A stretch of DNA of 64,000 nt from Paramecium sonneborni (lineage: Eukaryota; Ciliophora; Oligohymenophorea; Peniculida; Parameciidae). The stretch's first letter is position 1, and the number at the start of each line of letters is the position of its first letter. Made by a program: the position numbers and the translations under genes. The stretch spans positions 62,001 to 126,000 of the forward strand of contig CAJJDN010000129.1 of NCBI GenBank assembly GCA_905182985.1. The letters run 5' to 3'. The notes beneath the pieces are model-generated. The model did not search any database. It was not told the DNA's origin and saw only the letters and a list, made by a program, of their open reading frames with translations. Positions 48,423 to 59,634 of the stretch are shown here, piece by piece.

Positions 48423-51023
48423 ATGTAGCAAACCAGTCCAAAAAATGCAAAATCATCAACAGAAACTTTCAAACTAACTTTTGATGATTTTTTAAAATTA
48501 GATTTAAAATAACTCTAGATAAATATTATTGGGACAGAGAATGAATATGGATTTAGTTTTACTTTATATAAAATATAAGTGAGACATCCAAGTATTCAAA
48601 CATTTATTTGTAACAGACGATACAATGAATTCTATGCATTACACAAAGTGGTAAAATAATTAAGTAATGATGAAAGTTAAAAATGAAGTATTGTAATTTA
48701 GATTTACCTTAATTTCCATCAAAACATGAATGGTTATTTAAAACTGAGAAGAGAAAAGCTGGATTTCATCTATTTTTGAATAAGTTAGTTTTAATAGCAA
48801 TGTAACATCCCTAAATATAGAGCAATATTCTAAAATTTTTATATTATTTTTTGACAAGAGATTGTAAAATAATAAAAAATAAAATATAGTGTTAGGAAAT
48901 CAAAAATAAAATATTTTTGCGTCAACAGATCCTTAGAATGAAGATGAGCCTGATTGGTAATTTCGATATCATAATTTATCAACTGATGATTAAAATTAGG
49001 CTGGGAATTAAAAGTATGATTAATTAAAGAAAATGGCAGCAAATGTACAATTAAGATTTTCAGATGATGAAGTATGGTAAACATTCTATGGGAAAATTTA
49101 AGAAGGCACATTATAATTATTTCAACATATCTCTTATAATTATTTCAGTTGTTAAATAATGTTATTTCAAATTAAATTAGAATTATTGGAAGATGTTATT
49201 GTAAATATAGAGATATAAATTAATAGTTTATGTATCATGATTACGATTATTAAAAGATATAATTAAAACCAGAGGATCCTAATTTATTAAGATTATGGTA
49301 CTCTTAGCTAAAATTTGCATCATAGGAAGTATTATAATGTGAAAGAATGCATGATGATTTCCATTCTTTAGGAAAAGTTTAAATTTAAATAAAGGAGGCT
49401 TTTAATCTATCAAATATTATTTAAGATTCATTTTTGTTTGTTAAGATTTCTTTTCCTCCATTTACTTGTTAAACGAAATAACATGTTTATAGTAATAATC
49501 CATAGTGGAGTTAAGATTATATATTTCCAATAATTGACTCTTTTTCAGTTATACGATTAGAATTGATTAGTGAGATTTAAGATGGCATTTTAAAACGAAA
49601 AGTGAAATAATCTGTAATAGGTATGGCTGAAATATAGATTGCTGATTTATTGAGTTATCATTCAGGAACTAAGTTTTCGGTAATAAATATTGTAAATCTA
49701 TATAGAGAATACAATTACCATTAAATAGAGATGCAAATGGTAGTGATATCTTTTAATTTTTAAAAAAGCAATCTTATAATTTAGAAGAATAATAACCAAG
49801 TTTAATTGTGACTATTAGAAATATGTCAAGTCCTTTATCACTTTTTGGACCAGGACCTGTATTTTCATACGAAAATGAATTACTAGAACCTGATTTGACT
49901 GTCATTAAAATGAACATTATAAGATTCAAAAGAATAATCTCATTAATGATCTTATTTCAATTATCATTAGAAGATGTAGTAGATCAAAAATATCCAAGAT
50001 TAACCTTTATTGTTTTTACATTTATGTTCATCTTTATTTTTTTTGCAGATTTGAACAATATTTTGTAATATTTTGGATTCATACTATTGTTTATAATGAT
50101 CTACTAACATCCTACAATACATCATCATGTAAAATTATTTTTTGATAAATATATCTTATGTGAATTGAATTATTATTATAAAACTCCTTAATTATTTACT
50201 TAGGAAGAGAAAGATCTTAAAAAGAATACTTAATCATTAGATAAAGTAATTAAATTTGAAGGAAATGAAATTAAATTAGAAGTGGATGATGAAAATGAAC
50301 CAAAAGAATCTTTTTATTAAAAACTTAGAGCAATAAAAAAAACTTTTTTTATTGTTTAATTATACTTAACTTATTTAAGTAACTTTGCAGAGAAAGTGAT
50401 AAATTTATTTACTTGGTAAGAATATCATAGAACTCTTTGGTTTTTGTATGCCATATTTTCACTTTATTGCATTATTTGTATTTTACCTATTCGTTATATA
50501 ATGTTAGCAGGAAGTATATGTTTTAAATTAAATTAGTAATAAATGAATGGTTTGATGGAAGAATAGTCTTCAAAAAAAGATAAGCACATAATTAAAAAAT
50601 TGCTTAAGTAATGATGGAATATATCTATAAAAAACATGCACCAGAATTAGTGTGTATTCCAAATTATCTAGATGTTGCTTTTCCTAAAGGAGATTTTAGA
50701 ACTAAAATGGCTAATGAATTATTAATGCATTTAACTGTCTCCATGAATCAGGAAGAAGCTAATAAATATTAAAATGGAAACGAAGTTATTAGGTAATATT
50801 TGAATTAATAGGTAGAGATCTAACTACTTGTTCTCAAAGATTAAAATGGGTTTCAATTACTGATCACCATTTTGTTAGAGATTAGCTTTATTATGAATTG
50901 CGTAAGAAAGGAAAGTTTAGAATGAAGCCACATTATTTAGTGTATTACACTATTACTAATTTCATATACAATATTCCATCTTAATATTATAGATTACGAA
51001 GACCTATTCAATTAATTAAATGA
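48423..51023 (+). CDS. PX-C2-membrane protein with MCTP-like C-terminus
   Basis: ATG 48423 opens MQQTSPKNAKSSTETFKLTF. A PX-like lipid-binding domain follows: INIIGTENEYGFSFTLYKIQ, RRYNEFYALHKVVKQLSNDE, a 26-nt intron (gttaaaaatg...aatttag), LPQFPSKHEWLFKTEKRKAG. A long linker contains QFRYHNLSTDDQNQAGN and LRFSDDEVWQTFYGKIQEGT. The C2 domain has LGKVQIQIKEAFNLSNIIQD, FVKISFPPF and NPQWSQDYIFPIIDSFSVIR, with a 26-nt intron (gtaataaata...atatag). The C-terminal membrane part includes RLTFIVFTFMFIFIFFADLN and NLFTWQEYHRTLWFLYAIFS, then ILPIRYIMLAGSICF, matching the C-terminal region of MCTP proteins. It ends RDQLYYELRKKGKFRMKPHY to QLIK, TGA 51021-51023. Two late junctions (about 50575-50620 and 50800) are uncertain. 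A role at membrane contacts or trafficking follows from the domains. Confidence 0.7.
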
Positions 51024-51051
51024 GCCTATATTATTATTTAATAAAATTCAT

Positions 51052-51621
51052 TCATTATTGCTACATCATTGATTTAGTAGTTATTTATACAAGATCTGTT
51101 TTATGCTATAATATTTAGTCATTTTCTTTTTCTGATTCTGAATCTTCTTGATTGCAACAATCAATACAATTACATAAAAATGTACATCTCTATTTTTTCA
51201 AATAACATTCACAATACTTTTTCATACAACCTGTTTTCTTACAATTACATCCTCCAACCTATATTTTCTTCATTGATTAAGAACAACTTGAGTTATTACA
51301 TCCTAAACAATTACATTCAATATTGCATGCTTTTCCAACTGCAAAACATTCACAATAAGATTTTTAACATTTAGATTTCATGCATTTACATTTTGTTATT
51401 GTATTTAGAATAGGCTTTTCAATTTATTTTACTTTTGTTATTTTTTATTGAATTGGAAATGGTTTTATAAAAGTATATTTTTTTGGACTCTCATCAATAT
51501 CAAACAGTCTCAATTAAGGTTTTTTTAATTCTTTCTTTGATGATGTTGTTGTATAGTAATCTTCAGCCCTTATAAGATCTAGGGCAAATCTTATAAAGGA
51601 ATTACAATTCTCAGCTGTCAT
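51052..51621 (-). CDS. CXC (tesmin/TSO1, CRC) domain protein
   Basis: CRC proteins such as LIN54 and TSO1 bind CHR promoter elements through paired CXC motifs. ATG 51621 gives MTAENCNSFIRFALDLIRAE, a linker KKYTFIKPFPIQQKITKVKQ, then motif one KCKCMKSKCQKSYCECFAVG with CNIECNCLGCNN. Motif two is GGCNCKKTGCMKKYCECYLK with RCTFLCNCIDCCN. Each has the nine-Cys pattern with the DNA-contacting Tyr. The usual spacer between motifs (RNPxAFxPK) is missing; only about 13 residues separate them. It ends KENDQILQHKTDLVQITTKS, TGA 51052-51054. Intronless, about 189 residues, much shorter than animal LIN54. Confidence 0.9.
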
Positions 51622-51746
51622 AACAAATATAAATCAATTTTTGCCTCCATTTACAATATAATTTAACATTCACTGTAATTTAAGTCTAGTTTTTATTGTT
51701 TTATTAAACCATATCAATAATTTATATATAAAATAAAAAGAGAAAT

Positions 51747-52721
51747 TCAAAAACATCTTTGATTAGGGTCTTTTGATAACATTTTAAGAATAGATTCTTA
51801 AAGTTCTCTATTTTAAATATACTTAACTGACTGTTTTGGTTTCCATTTTTCTATATCTCTTTTAAATTTATTCAAATTATTATTATAGATTGGAATTTTT
51901 GGACAATCCATCATTTAACAGATAATCATACCTAAAGACCATAGATTACATTCTTTTGTAAAATAGGGAATGTAATTTAATTATTCTGGGGAGATATATT
52001 AAAAGTTTATTTCATCGCTATTATATAAATCTGATATATTATTTAGATATATTGATTCTGATATTTATTAATATTAGAACGATTTGATACTCAAATTAAA
52101 ATGAATTATATTTAATGAATGTAGTATCGTTATGATTTTAATTATCTTATTGACGGAAATTGATAAAGTATTAAAATTCGATTTGAGAATTTATAATTGT
52201 GATTCAAGACTGTTAGTTACTAAATATTGTCTAACAACCAAAATAAATCTATTTTATAAACATATCTCAACAATGTTAAAGATATTTGTTTGATCTGATT
52301 GGTTAGTATGAGAAGAGGGATTAAACAATTTTCTAATCAATCCTCTGTTCTCAGAATTAGATTCTAAAATCTCAAGATAATATGGTAACCCACTCTCTCT
52401 ATGAATTATAAGTTATTCTAAGTGATAAATATATATGATACTCTCATAAAGTTTGAATTCTTAGTGAACATATTTGGAAGAAAAACGATATTTATAATTG
52501 GAGAGATTCAATGAGTAGGTTGGACTTTAATGTTTAGGTAATTAGCTTTTAGGTTTAGATTATTGAGATATGTAGAATAGATTACTATCTTCAAAAGGCT
52601 CTGTGATAGCAAATTCAAGTATTTGTTCTGTGGTTTAAGGAATTTTAGCTTTGGGTTGAGTTTAACTGAGAATTGATGTATTTTTGTTTTCTTTTAGCTT
52701 TTTGGTATGACACATTCCCAT
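51747..52721 (-). CDS. Pseudokinase with N-myristoylation motif
   Basis: ATG 52721 starts MGMCHTKKLKENKNTS, a good N-myristoylation site (Gly2) with a palmitoylatable Cys4. Kinase-like structure follows: EFKLYESIIYIYHLEQLIIH in the position of the N-lobe, ITILHSLNIIHFNLSIKSFQ where HRDLKPEN should be (reads HFNLSIKS), and no DFG. The C-lobe is recognisable: YISPEQLNYIPYFTKECNLW and SLGMIICQMMDC (APE- and DVWSLG-like, with Asn for the Asp). SILKMLSKDPNQRCF resembles the subdomain XI arginine motif. The single frame of 324 codons is intact to TGA 51747-51749, so it is a pseudokinase rather than a pseudogene. Catalysis is very unlikely; membrane-tethered scaffold is an inference. Confidence 0.75.
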
Positions 52722-53260
52722 AAATTTATTTGATAATATTAGTTTTATATACGAGGATCACAAATATATTAACGCAATAGCTTATATTTATTTATATATT
52801 GATAAATTATAAGTAAATTCAAATATTATTAATATAGAAATATCGGCATTTATAAAAAATATGAAGACCAAAGCTTGGCCATTAAAAATCTATTTTTGGA
52901 AGTCATTTTATATATAATAATATTTATAAAAAATAATATTATATTTATTCAACTTTAATAAAATACTAGTCAGTTAGTTAATGGAATTGAGGCATAAAAA
53001 CTTTAAAAAAAAATATGTTTAGAAGTTTTTGATTATTTATAAAAGATATTTATATGAATATAAAGTTTCTAATAATTATAAAGTATAAGCATTTGAGTTA
53101 AAATATGAAATAAAATATAGAAAATGTGAGAAAAGAGAAGAGATTGAATGAAGAGATAATATTAATCTATTATAGAAATGAGAAGATATTAATATGAATA
53201 GAAATATAAAATTGAATAAATAAATATTTATTTTGAGAATTTATATTTAAATATAATAAA
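52722..53260. other. Divergent intergenic region
   Basis: About 540 bases of very AT-rich DNA between divergent starts, with several TATA-like runs. No coding or RNA signal found. Confidence 0.5.
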
Positions 53261-55302
53261 ATGAGTAATTGTGATTCACCTTCTCCACTTTAACCAATCT
53301 TAAATTTTAATGATGAAGATGAAGCAATGGATTATTTAGTAAAAGAGTATTAGGGATAAGGAATAAGTGATTTATCAATGACAAAATATAAATATATGGT
53401 ATAGAGAGGATTATAAATGGTATATATATGTATATAGAAATATTATAGATCCATCCACCATTACCAATTTAAAATAATAAAAGTAAACTAAGTAAATTTG
53501 TAAGTTAACAAGAATTATTATAAGTAGATAAAACATTAGTGGATAAATTAGAGAAGGATTAAAAATGGTAACCATATAGAGCTAGATTGTTTAAAAATAA
53601 TTCTCAACATAGTTTAAGAAGTTTAAATGATAAAAGTTCTAGTAAAATATATACAGGTTATGGTCCATTAGATGAGATTGCATTCTAATTAGGACATAAT
53701 AGAGCATAAATAAAATAATAAAATGAGTAACTGTCTTAACAAATAGAATAATATTCAATAAGTAAAAGTTAATCAGTGGGTAGATTACCAAGAATTAAAT
53801 GTTATCCATCTAGATTAAATGATGATGGTTAGAAATTAAATAAACATTAACCAAAAGTAATTGAAGTAATTTAAGATGCTTCAATTCCGAATTTATATTT
53901 AAATTGGGTTGAGAGATTTTATGGTAAATGGAGACCTCCAATGAGAGAAGGCGCTACATTGAGTGTAATCTAAAATAAATTCTATTTATACGGTGGAATA
54001 AGTGCTACGCCATTTAATGATATGAATGTTTGGAATGGAAATGAGTGGTCTTAAATAGAATTAATAGATAAACCACCTTATGGTAGAACTAATCATATAG
54101 CTGGAGTATATAGAAGATCAATATTTTATTTTGGAGGAGAAAAACCATATGATAATGCTTAGAAAATAAGAGAAAGTTTAAATGATTTTAGAGTTTTTAA
54201 TACAGAAACTAATGAATTCAAAATTGTTAGAACCAGTGGAGAAGGAGTAGAAGTTAGAAGAGGATAAGCTAGTACATTTGTAGGCAAACATTTATTTATT
54301 ATGGGAGGTATTACAACTAAAGGAAAATATTTATCAGATGCATTTCATTTTGATGTTACTACTGCCAAATAAGCACCTGCTAATATTGATACTTGTAATT
54401 ACTTTTATAATGGAATTGCTTTTCATACTATAGTTTCTGTTTATAATACAAATAGATTAATACAACTTTATAAATCAAATTTAGATGCTGAGGATTTAAA
54501 AGATATGAAATAAAAAATTGAAGGAATCTATTTATTTGGAGGTGAAAATAAATAGGGTTAATTATATTCTGGTTTCTATTTGTTAAATACATATTAAAGA
54601 CCTATGTATTGGAGTGAAGTTAAAGCCAAAGGCGTTCCTCCATGTGCTAGATATAAACATAGTTGCAATTATTTTGACAAATAATAATTAATAGTAATTT
54701 TTGGTGGAATCAATGTTGATTCAATATTCTTAAATGATTGTCATATTTTTAAAGTAGATTCATAAACTTGGTGTAATATTTAAATGGAATATAGAGATGG
54801 TAGAGCTGGTCATTGTGCTGCTTAAGATGAAAATAGATTACTTATTTTTGGAGGATATAATGAAAATGGTTTTGTTAAAGCAGATATTGTATGGCTTGAA
54901 TTAGATTAGAGTATTCAAGTTAAAACTTAAAGAGACAAACTATCTAATATGGATACTACTAAACATGAAAAAATGAAAGAAAAATAAAAAGTTCAAGATG
55001 AATAAGAGAGACTTCTAAAATTAAGAGAATAAATTGAATTACTCTCATTTAAAGGTATTAAATCGTTTGCTCCTATGCCACTTATAAAATAGAGATCAAG
55101 ATCTAGTTTATGGAAAACTGTTTAATCTAAAAAATAATAAATGTTACAATTAAAAATAATTGAAGAAACCTAACATCTTATGAAAGATTTTAATAATGAA
55201 TCAGTATAAAGAAATGTAGAAAAATAACAAGAATAAACTACTCCACTTGTGAACTAACTAGATCTTAAAAAAATATCCAAAAATTTTCGATAAACTAATT
55301 GA
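53261..55302 (+). CDS. Kelch-repeat (beta-propeller) protein
   Basis: ATG 53261 gives MSNCDSPSPLQPILNFNDED. A 29-nt intron (gtatatatat...tattatag) joins IHPPLPIQNNKSKLSKFVSQ, a helical region with polar repeats, then WVERFYGKWRPPMREGATLS. Six kelch blades can be counted by their GG signatures: FYLYGGISATPFNDMNVW, FYFGGEKPYDNAQ, LFIMGGITTKGKY, IYLFGGENKQGQL, LIVIFGGINVDSIF and LLIFGGYNENGFVK. A coiled-coil tail follows (KHEKMKEKQKVQDEQERLLK and EETQHLMKDFNNESVQRNVE), ending TGA 55300-55302. About 670 residues. Kelch propellers act as protein-interaction scaffolds; the specific partner is not shown. Converges on the PTH2 gene with 33 bp between stops. Confidence 0.9.
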
Positions 55303-55335
55303 AATATTTTTTTTTACTATTTAATATTAATAATA

Positions 55336-55980
55336 TCATAATAATTTCAAATGGCCAGTCACTTAATCAATTAGATCACAATCAGCAGGTCCTATTGCAC
55401 AAACTGTTTAACTTCCTGGTTCAACCTCAAACTAGTGAATTCATTATTACTTATGTTCTACCAGCATCTGTTACTATGTATGTAATTAATCCATTCTGTC
55501 TTGCTTTTGCTTCTATATTATGCAATTCTTATTAACTTTCACATTTCACTACTACCTTTGCTTAACCACTTCCTTCCCATTTTAATAACAAATCATAATT
55601 AGCATTTAATAATTATTTATATGCTCCCAATACTATACATTTATTAAAACATTAAATATACCTGCATGTCCTGTTTATGCTGCTATTTTACCTATTCCCA
55701 TTTTTAGATCCATTCTCACTACACAAACCATTTTATATCTCTTATCAAATTACTCTCCTGGTGGTTTTATGTTATCAAAATTTATATCAAAAGGAATTGC
55801 ATCAATGTTTGTAAATAATCCAACATTTTATTTTTTTATTTGCTATCCTTCTTATAATGCTAATAGTAATTCTACTGCTTATTCTACACTATCAGCACTT
55901 GGTAATACTTAAGCTATTTATTCTTCTGAAAAACTCAAATTTAAAAGTTCATTCTTTATTTATTATTTAGTCTGATCCAT
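55336..55980 (-). CDS. UBA-domain peptidyl-tRNA hydrolase 2 (PTH2)
   Basis: PTH2 releases tRNA from stalled peptidyl-tRNA. ATG 55980 gives MDQTKQQIKNELLNLSFSEE and a UBA-like fold (QIAQVLPSADSVEQAVELLL). The PTH2 domain follows: YKMVCVVRMDLKMGIGKIAA, QTGHAVLGAYKQLLNA with a 29-nt intron after HA (gtatatttaa...atgtatag), then WEGSGQAKVVVKCESQQELH and GLITYIVTDAGRTQ. A 25-nt intron (gtaataatga...ttgag) leads to VEPGSQTVCAIGPADCDLID and HLKLL, TGA 55336-55338. Catalytic-site landmarks K-GKxAAQ-H and DAGRTQ are present. About 195 residues. The UBA extension is known in some eukaryotic PTH2 proteins and implies ubiquitin binding. Confidence 0.93.
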
Positions 55981-56192
55981 TTTATCTAATAAATATTATA
56001 TAAAAATTATATGTAATAATTACAAAGTAAATCTTAAGAAAAAGAAATGAGCTTCTAAATAATAATTATTTTAATTTAATCAAGTAATATGTTTTAATTG
56101 AATTATTTTTCATTTATATATTGTTACTTAATTAAATAACAAACCAGTACTTATTTATATATTTTATAAATGTAGCACTCATATTAATTAAA

Positions 56193-56802
56193 ATGATTGT
56201 CTCCAATAAGGTACAAGTCTAAGTATTTAGAATGATTTATAGAAATTTCATTTTTTTAAGCGATAAAGATGATTCTGTAGAAAATACATAATATTCTCCA
56301 ATAATATGATTTAACAGATAGAGAGAGAAATAAGATGAATAATCTCTTAGTAAAACTGAGTTTGAATACATAAAATAGTATAATAATAGATTAGAGATTA
56401 TAAAAATAAGAAAATCAGATTAGTATTCATTTTAATACATTGTTTAGAGGTGAGAAACCTTCAGTAGATTGTTTTTTTTAAAATCTTTCTCTACAAGTGT
56501 ATTGGATTTCGTATTCTTTAATCTTTTGAAAATTAATCTATATATGCTTTTAGGCAGGTATACGAGGGAGTTTAAGAGTAGATTAAGTAGATTAGCAAAG
56601 ACCCATTTGATTTTTATTATAATTTAATAATAAAAAGAAATCAAACAAATTAGTTGAATTAAATAGCAGAAATTAATTCACTTGAAACGATGAGTCTTAA
56701 TTATATATATATATAGCAAAAATTGTATTTTTTTAATTAATTGCCTCTTAATGATTAAAACATCATTCAAATGGAAATTTTTTTTTTTTTTTTCTTATTG
56801 TT
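56193..56802 (+). CDS. Possible small gene, frames unresolved
   Basis: ATG 56193 opens MIVSNKVQVQVFRMIYRNFI and FLSDKDDSVENTQYSPII. Two other frames downstream also look protein-like: DRERNKMNNLLVKLSLNTQN to YDLTD..., and REKQDEQSLSKTEFEYIKQY. A later segment YTREFKSRLSRLAKTHLIFI or, in another frame, QIKQISKDPFDFYYNLIIKR precedes a TGA near 56800. No set of GT...AG introns reconciles them. A membrane-trafficking (SNARE-like) protein crossed my mind because of the late hydrophobic end, but the evidence is too thin. Low confidence that this is a gene. Confidence 0.3.
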
Positions 56803-56841
56803 TATTTGAATGAACATTTTAATCTGAGGAATGGAAATATC

Positions 56842-58323
56842 TCAGAACTCTGGTTGGTCTTCATAAAAAGAGGAAGTACTACTTTAATTAGATTAAGTAT
56901 CCAATTTTGCAAACAAGTCCTCAATATCAAAAATGAAGTCTATTTAGTTTTCTCCTGTCAAAAATGGGTGTTAACTAGCATCCTAGGCAGACATCCTAGC
57001 AGTTGGTTCCCATTCAAGACATTTTTACACGAAATCTAGAAATTAATAAAATGTTGGTTAATCTATAAAATAAATATATATATATATAATAATACCTTTT
57101 GTAGATTATTAATTATAATATTAAGCTAGATCTGTAAGTTTCTTTATTGGATGTGTTGCATTATAACCTTCTTTGGTTTAAATTTAAGGAAATTCTTTTG
57201 TGAATTGCTCTCTGGATTTTAGTTAAAAAGTATTATTTTGAAGTAAGTTAAAGTATTTTTTGGAAGCAGGAGCATTCTTAACATAACCTTACATAGCTAA
57301 AATAATAATATTATATTCTATTACATATTATAGGACTTGTAACTTGAATGATTCTTTCCAAACAAGAATATTAGTCCCAACATGGAAAAAGTGGACTACC
57401 AAATAATAATTCTACAGCAATACAACCTAAACTCCAAATATCAATTTTAGCTAATAATTTATGTTATAAAATATTTTTACTATTATAATTGCTATTCTCT
57501 AAAATAATTTCTGGAGCTCTATAGAATCTACTTTAAATATAAATATATGGGTGTTTCTCATTCATAAAACAACTTGATCCAAAATCTATAATTTAAAGAG
57601 AACAATCATCTAAAATAGGTTATTTTTATTCTATCATTATATTTTCAGGTTTTAAATCTGCATGAACAACTCCACATTGTTCTGAAACTTATAATCCTGT
57701 TACTATTTAATTGAGAAATTTTCGGACTAGTGACACACTAAATCCTTCATATTTATTAGCTTTCATCACTTCAAGCAAATTTTATGCCATCAAAGGGAAA
57801 ACTAGGCATGCATGCTTCTTGTGTAAAAATTAATCATTTAGTTGTATTATACAATTTTTTTAAATATTTTATTCTTTAGAGAAAGTCTATAGAGTTCTTA
57901 AAACACGAATTTCTATTTTTTATTATTAATGAAATGCATGTTAATTTTTTATTATCTATTTATTCTCATAATTGATACCTTGATTGCTACTTATTATTTT
58001 GTTCCTTCTATACTACATTTGATCACTTAGCCAAATGTTCCTGCACCTAGGAGAGCTTCACAAATATATGTTCTTAACAATAGATCTCACATAACTTACA
58101 TATTCTTTTTGCTGTTGTATAATTTGTCATATTATCTGATAATGAGATCATGATTTGCATTGTCATAACCATCATTATATTTTCCTATCCAATTTTAACT
58201 ATTATTACCTTCTTTTGGAGAAGTAAGAATTCTCACAGGCATTTATATAGGTTTGCCATTGAATTTCTATAAATAATCCTTATAATGCGATGTAAATTAT
58301 TTAACAATCTTGAAAATAGTCAT
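56842..58323 (-). CDS. Yak1/DYRK-family protein kinase
   Basis: DYRKs are dual-specificity kinases that autophosphorylate an activation-loop Tyr. ATG 58323 gives MTIFKIVKQFTSHYKDYLQK, the DYRK-homology box RILTSPKEGNNSQNW and YNDGYDNANHDLIIR (Yak1-like), then a 27-nt intron. The glycine loop is LLGAGTFGQVIKC. A 23-nt intron leads to EIRVLRTLQTF and PLMAQNLLEVMKANK. The catalytic loop is GVVHADLKPENIMI, followed by IIDFGSSCF and the YxY loop PYIYIQSRFYRAPEIILE, all diagnostic for DYRK. WSLGCIAVELLFGSPLFPCW follows, and after two more introns FVQKCLEWEPTARMSAQDAS. TGA 56842-56844, about 445 residues. A GC-richer frame upstream (start 58426) encodes MVQPSVYWEGSRSGLPVLNI and may be an additional N-terminal exon, but the join is one base off. 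Confidence 0.88.
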
Positions 58324-58479
58324 CTCAAATTTTATACCCTTAATCCACATTTGTGAGGAGTGAAGGAATGTTGAGCACTGGAAGGCCACTTCTGGAACCC
58401 TCCCAGTAAACAGATGGTTATACCATCTTATTAAAATTTGGACATTATTTATATTAATTATTTGATATTTTACTATCTT

Positions 58480-58940
58480 ATATATAATACTTCCTCTAAT
58501 CTCATTCTTTCCCTTTCTATCTAATTATTATTCATTTTACTATAATATTATTCCTAATACTTTTATACTCTAATAAATCTTATTCTAAATTAAATTCATA
58601 AAAATATTCATTCAAATTAACTATTCTTTTTAATTCTTTCTCTATTTCAAAGTTTATTCAATTGTTATTCTCATTCAATCTATCTTCAATTCATGTTTTA
58701 TCTTCTCTAATTCATCTATAATAACCATTTATACTATCTTACTATCTTTGAAACTTCTTCAACAATCTCACAATCAATAATTCAACATAACTAATTTCTT
58801 TATTTTTATTAAGAATTTTTTCACATTTTTAATTCTCTCATTAATATTTCAACATTTTAAACTTAACATTAATCATTTCATCTTAACTCTTAAATTCTTA
58901 CTCATCTTAATCTTATTCATTCATTATATTTATTAATTTT
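58480..58940 (-). pseudogene. Decayed coiled-coil region on the purine strand
   Basis: The minus strand is markedly purine-rich and reads as coiled-coil protein in pieces. Examples are ENQKCEKILNKNKEISYVEL, MVIIDELEKIKHELKID, and the best piece FEIEKELKRIVNLNEYFYEF followed by NLEQDLLEYKSIRNNIIVK. The pieces lie in different frames and are separated by TGA codons without fitting introns. This looks like the remains of a coiled-coil gene. An alternative is a low-complexity purine tract with chance frames. Confidence 0.35.
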
Positions 58941-59634
58941 AAATAAAATAAATTAGAATTACACTAAATAATTCTATCAAAATTGTTTATTTTTATTAAG
59001 ATATTTAATTTATCAAATAAAACTTTTGAAAACCTTTAGGTTATGATTAAATTTTGTTTACATTAAATTACATAATTGTTTAATTGCAAATTTTATTTTT
59101 ATTCTTAATTTAATATTATAATCCAATTAAAATTAAAAATACTTTAAATGTGATAAGACAAATTATACAATAATACTTGATGCGTTTTAAGATCAATAAT
59201 TTATAAAAATTGTTTTAGATTAATAGGAAATAAATAATATTAAAATAATCATCAATAAGTTCTTAGATAATATTTTATTAAAATTTTGCAGGCTAGCAAT
59301 AATCATAAAAATAACGTAAACATGAAAAACAGGTAGATTTCTTTTATTTAATAATAAATAATTATTATTACCTAAAAAGAAAACATATAAACATTTTTGG
59401 ATAAAAATTTTGTTCATCCTTTACATTATTTTATTACTGTTTATAAAAATATGTAATATACAAATGTATTTTTTATTCTCATAGCATTATTTTTAATTAT
59501 GTTTAAATAATTTGTGATCTTCGAAATGTCAAATTAAGTACAATAATTTGAAGTGTTATGTATTTAATTATTCATTTTTTTATAATTTGAATTAAATGGG
59601 ACTCAGGTCATGAATATTTAATTCTTATATAATA
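58941..59634. other. Intergenic, no gene seen
   Basis: About 690 bases, AT-rich. A minus-strand frame of 65 codons (59220-59417) is dominated by Ile, Leu, Phe and Asn and is probably chance. Promoter of the histidine kinase must lie near the right end. Confidence 0.45.

Noticed and set aside
58380..58430. Hairpin GATGGTATAACCATC as a possible small RNA
   Set aside because: The minus strand reads as protein from an ATG within it and the block is GC-rich like an exon; an RNA gene is less likely.
59220..59417. Minus-strand 65-codon frame
   Set aside because: Isolated, hydrophobic by base composition, and without introns or homology signals.
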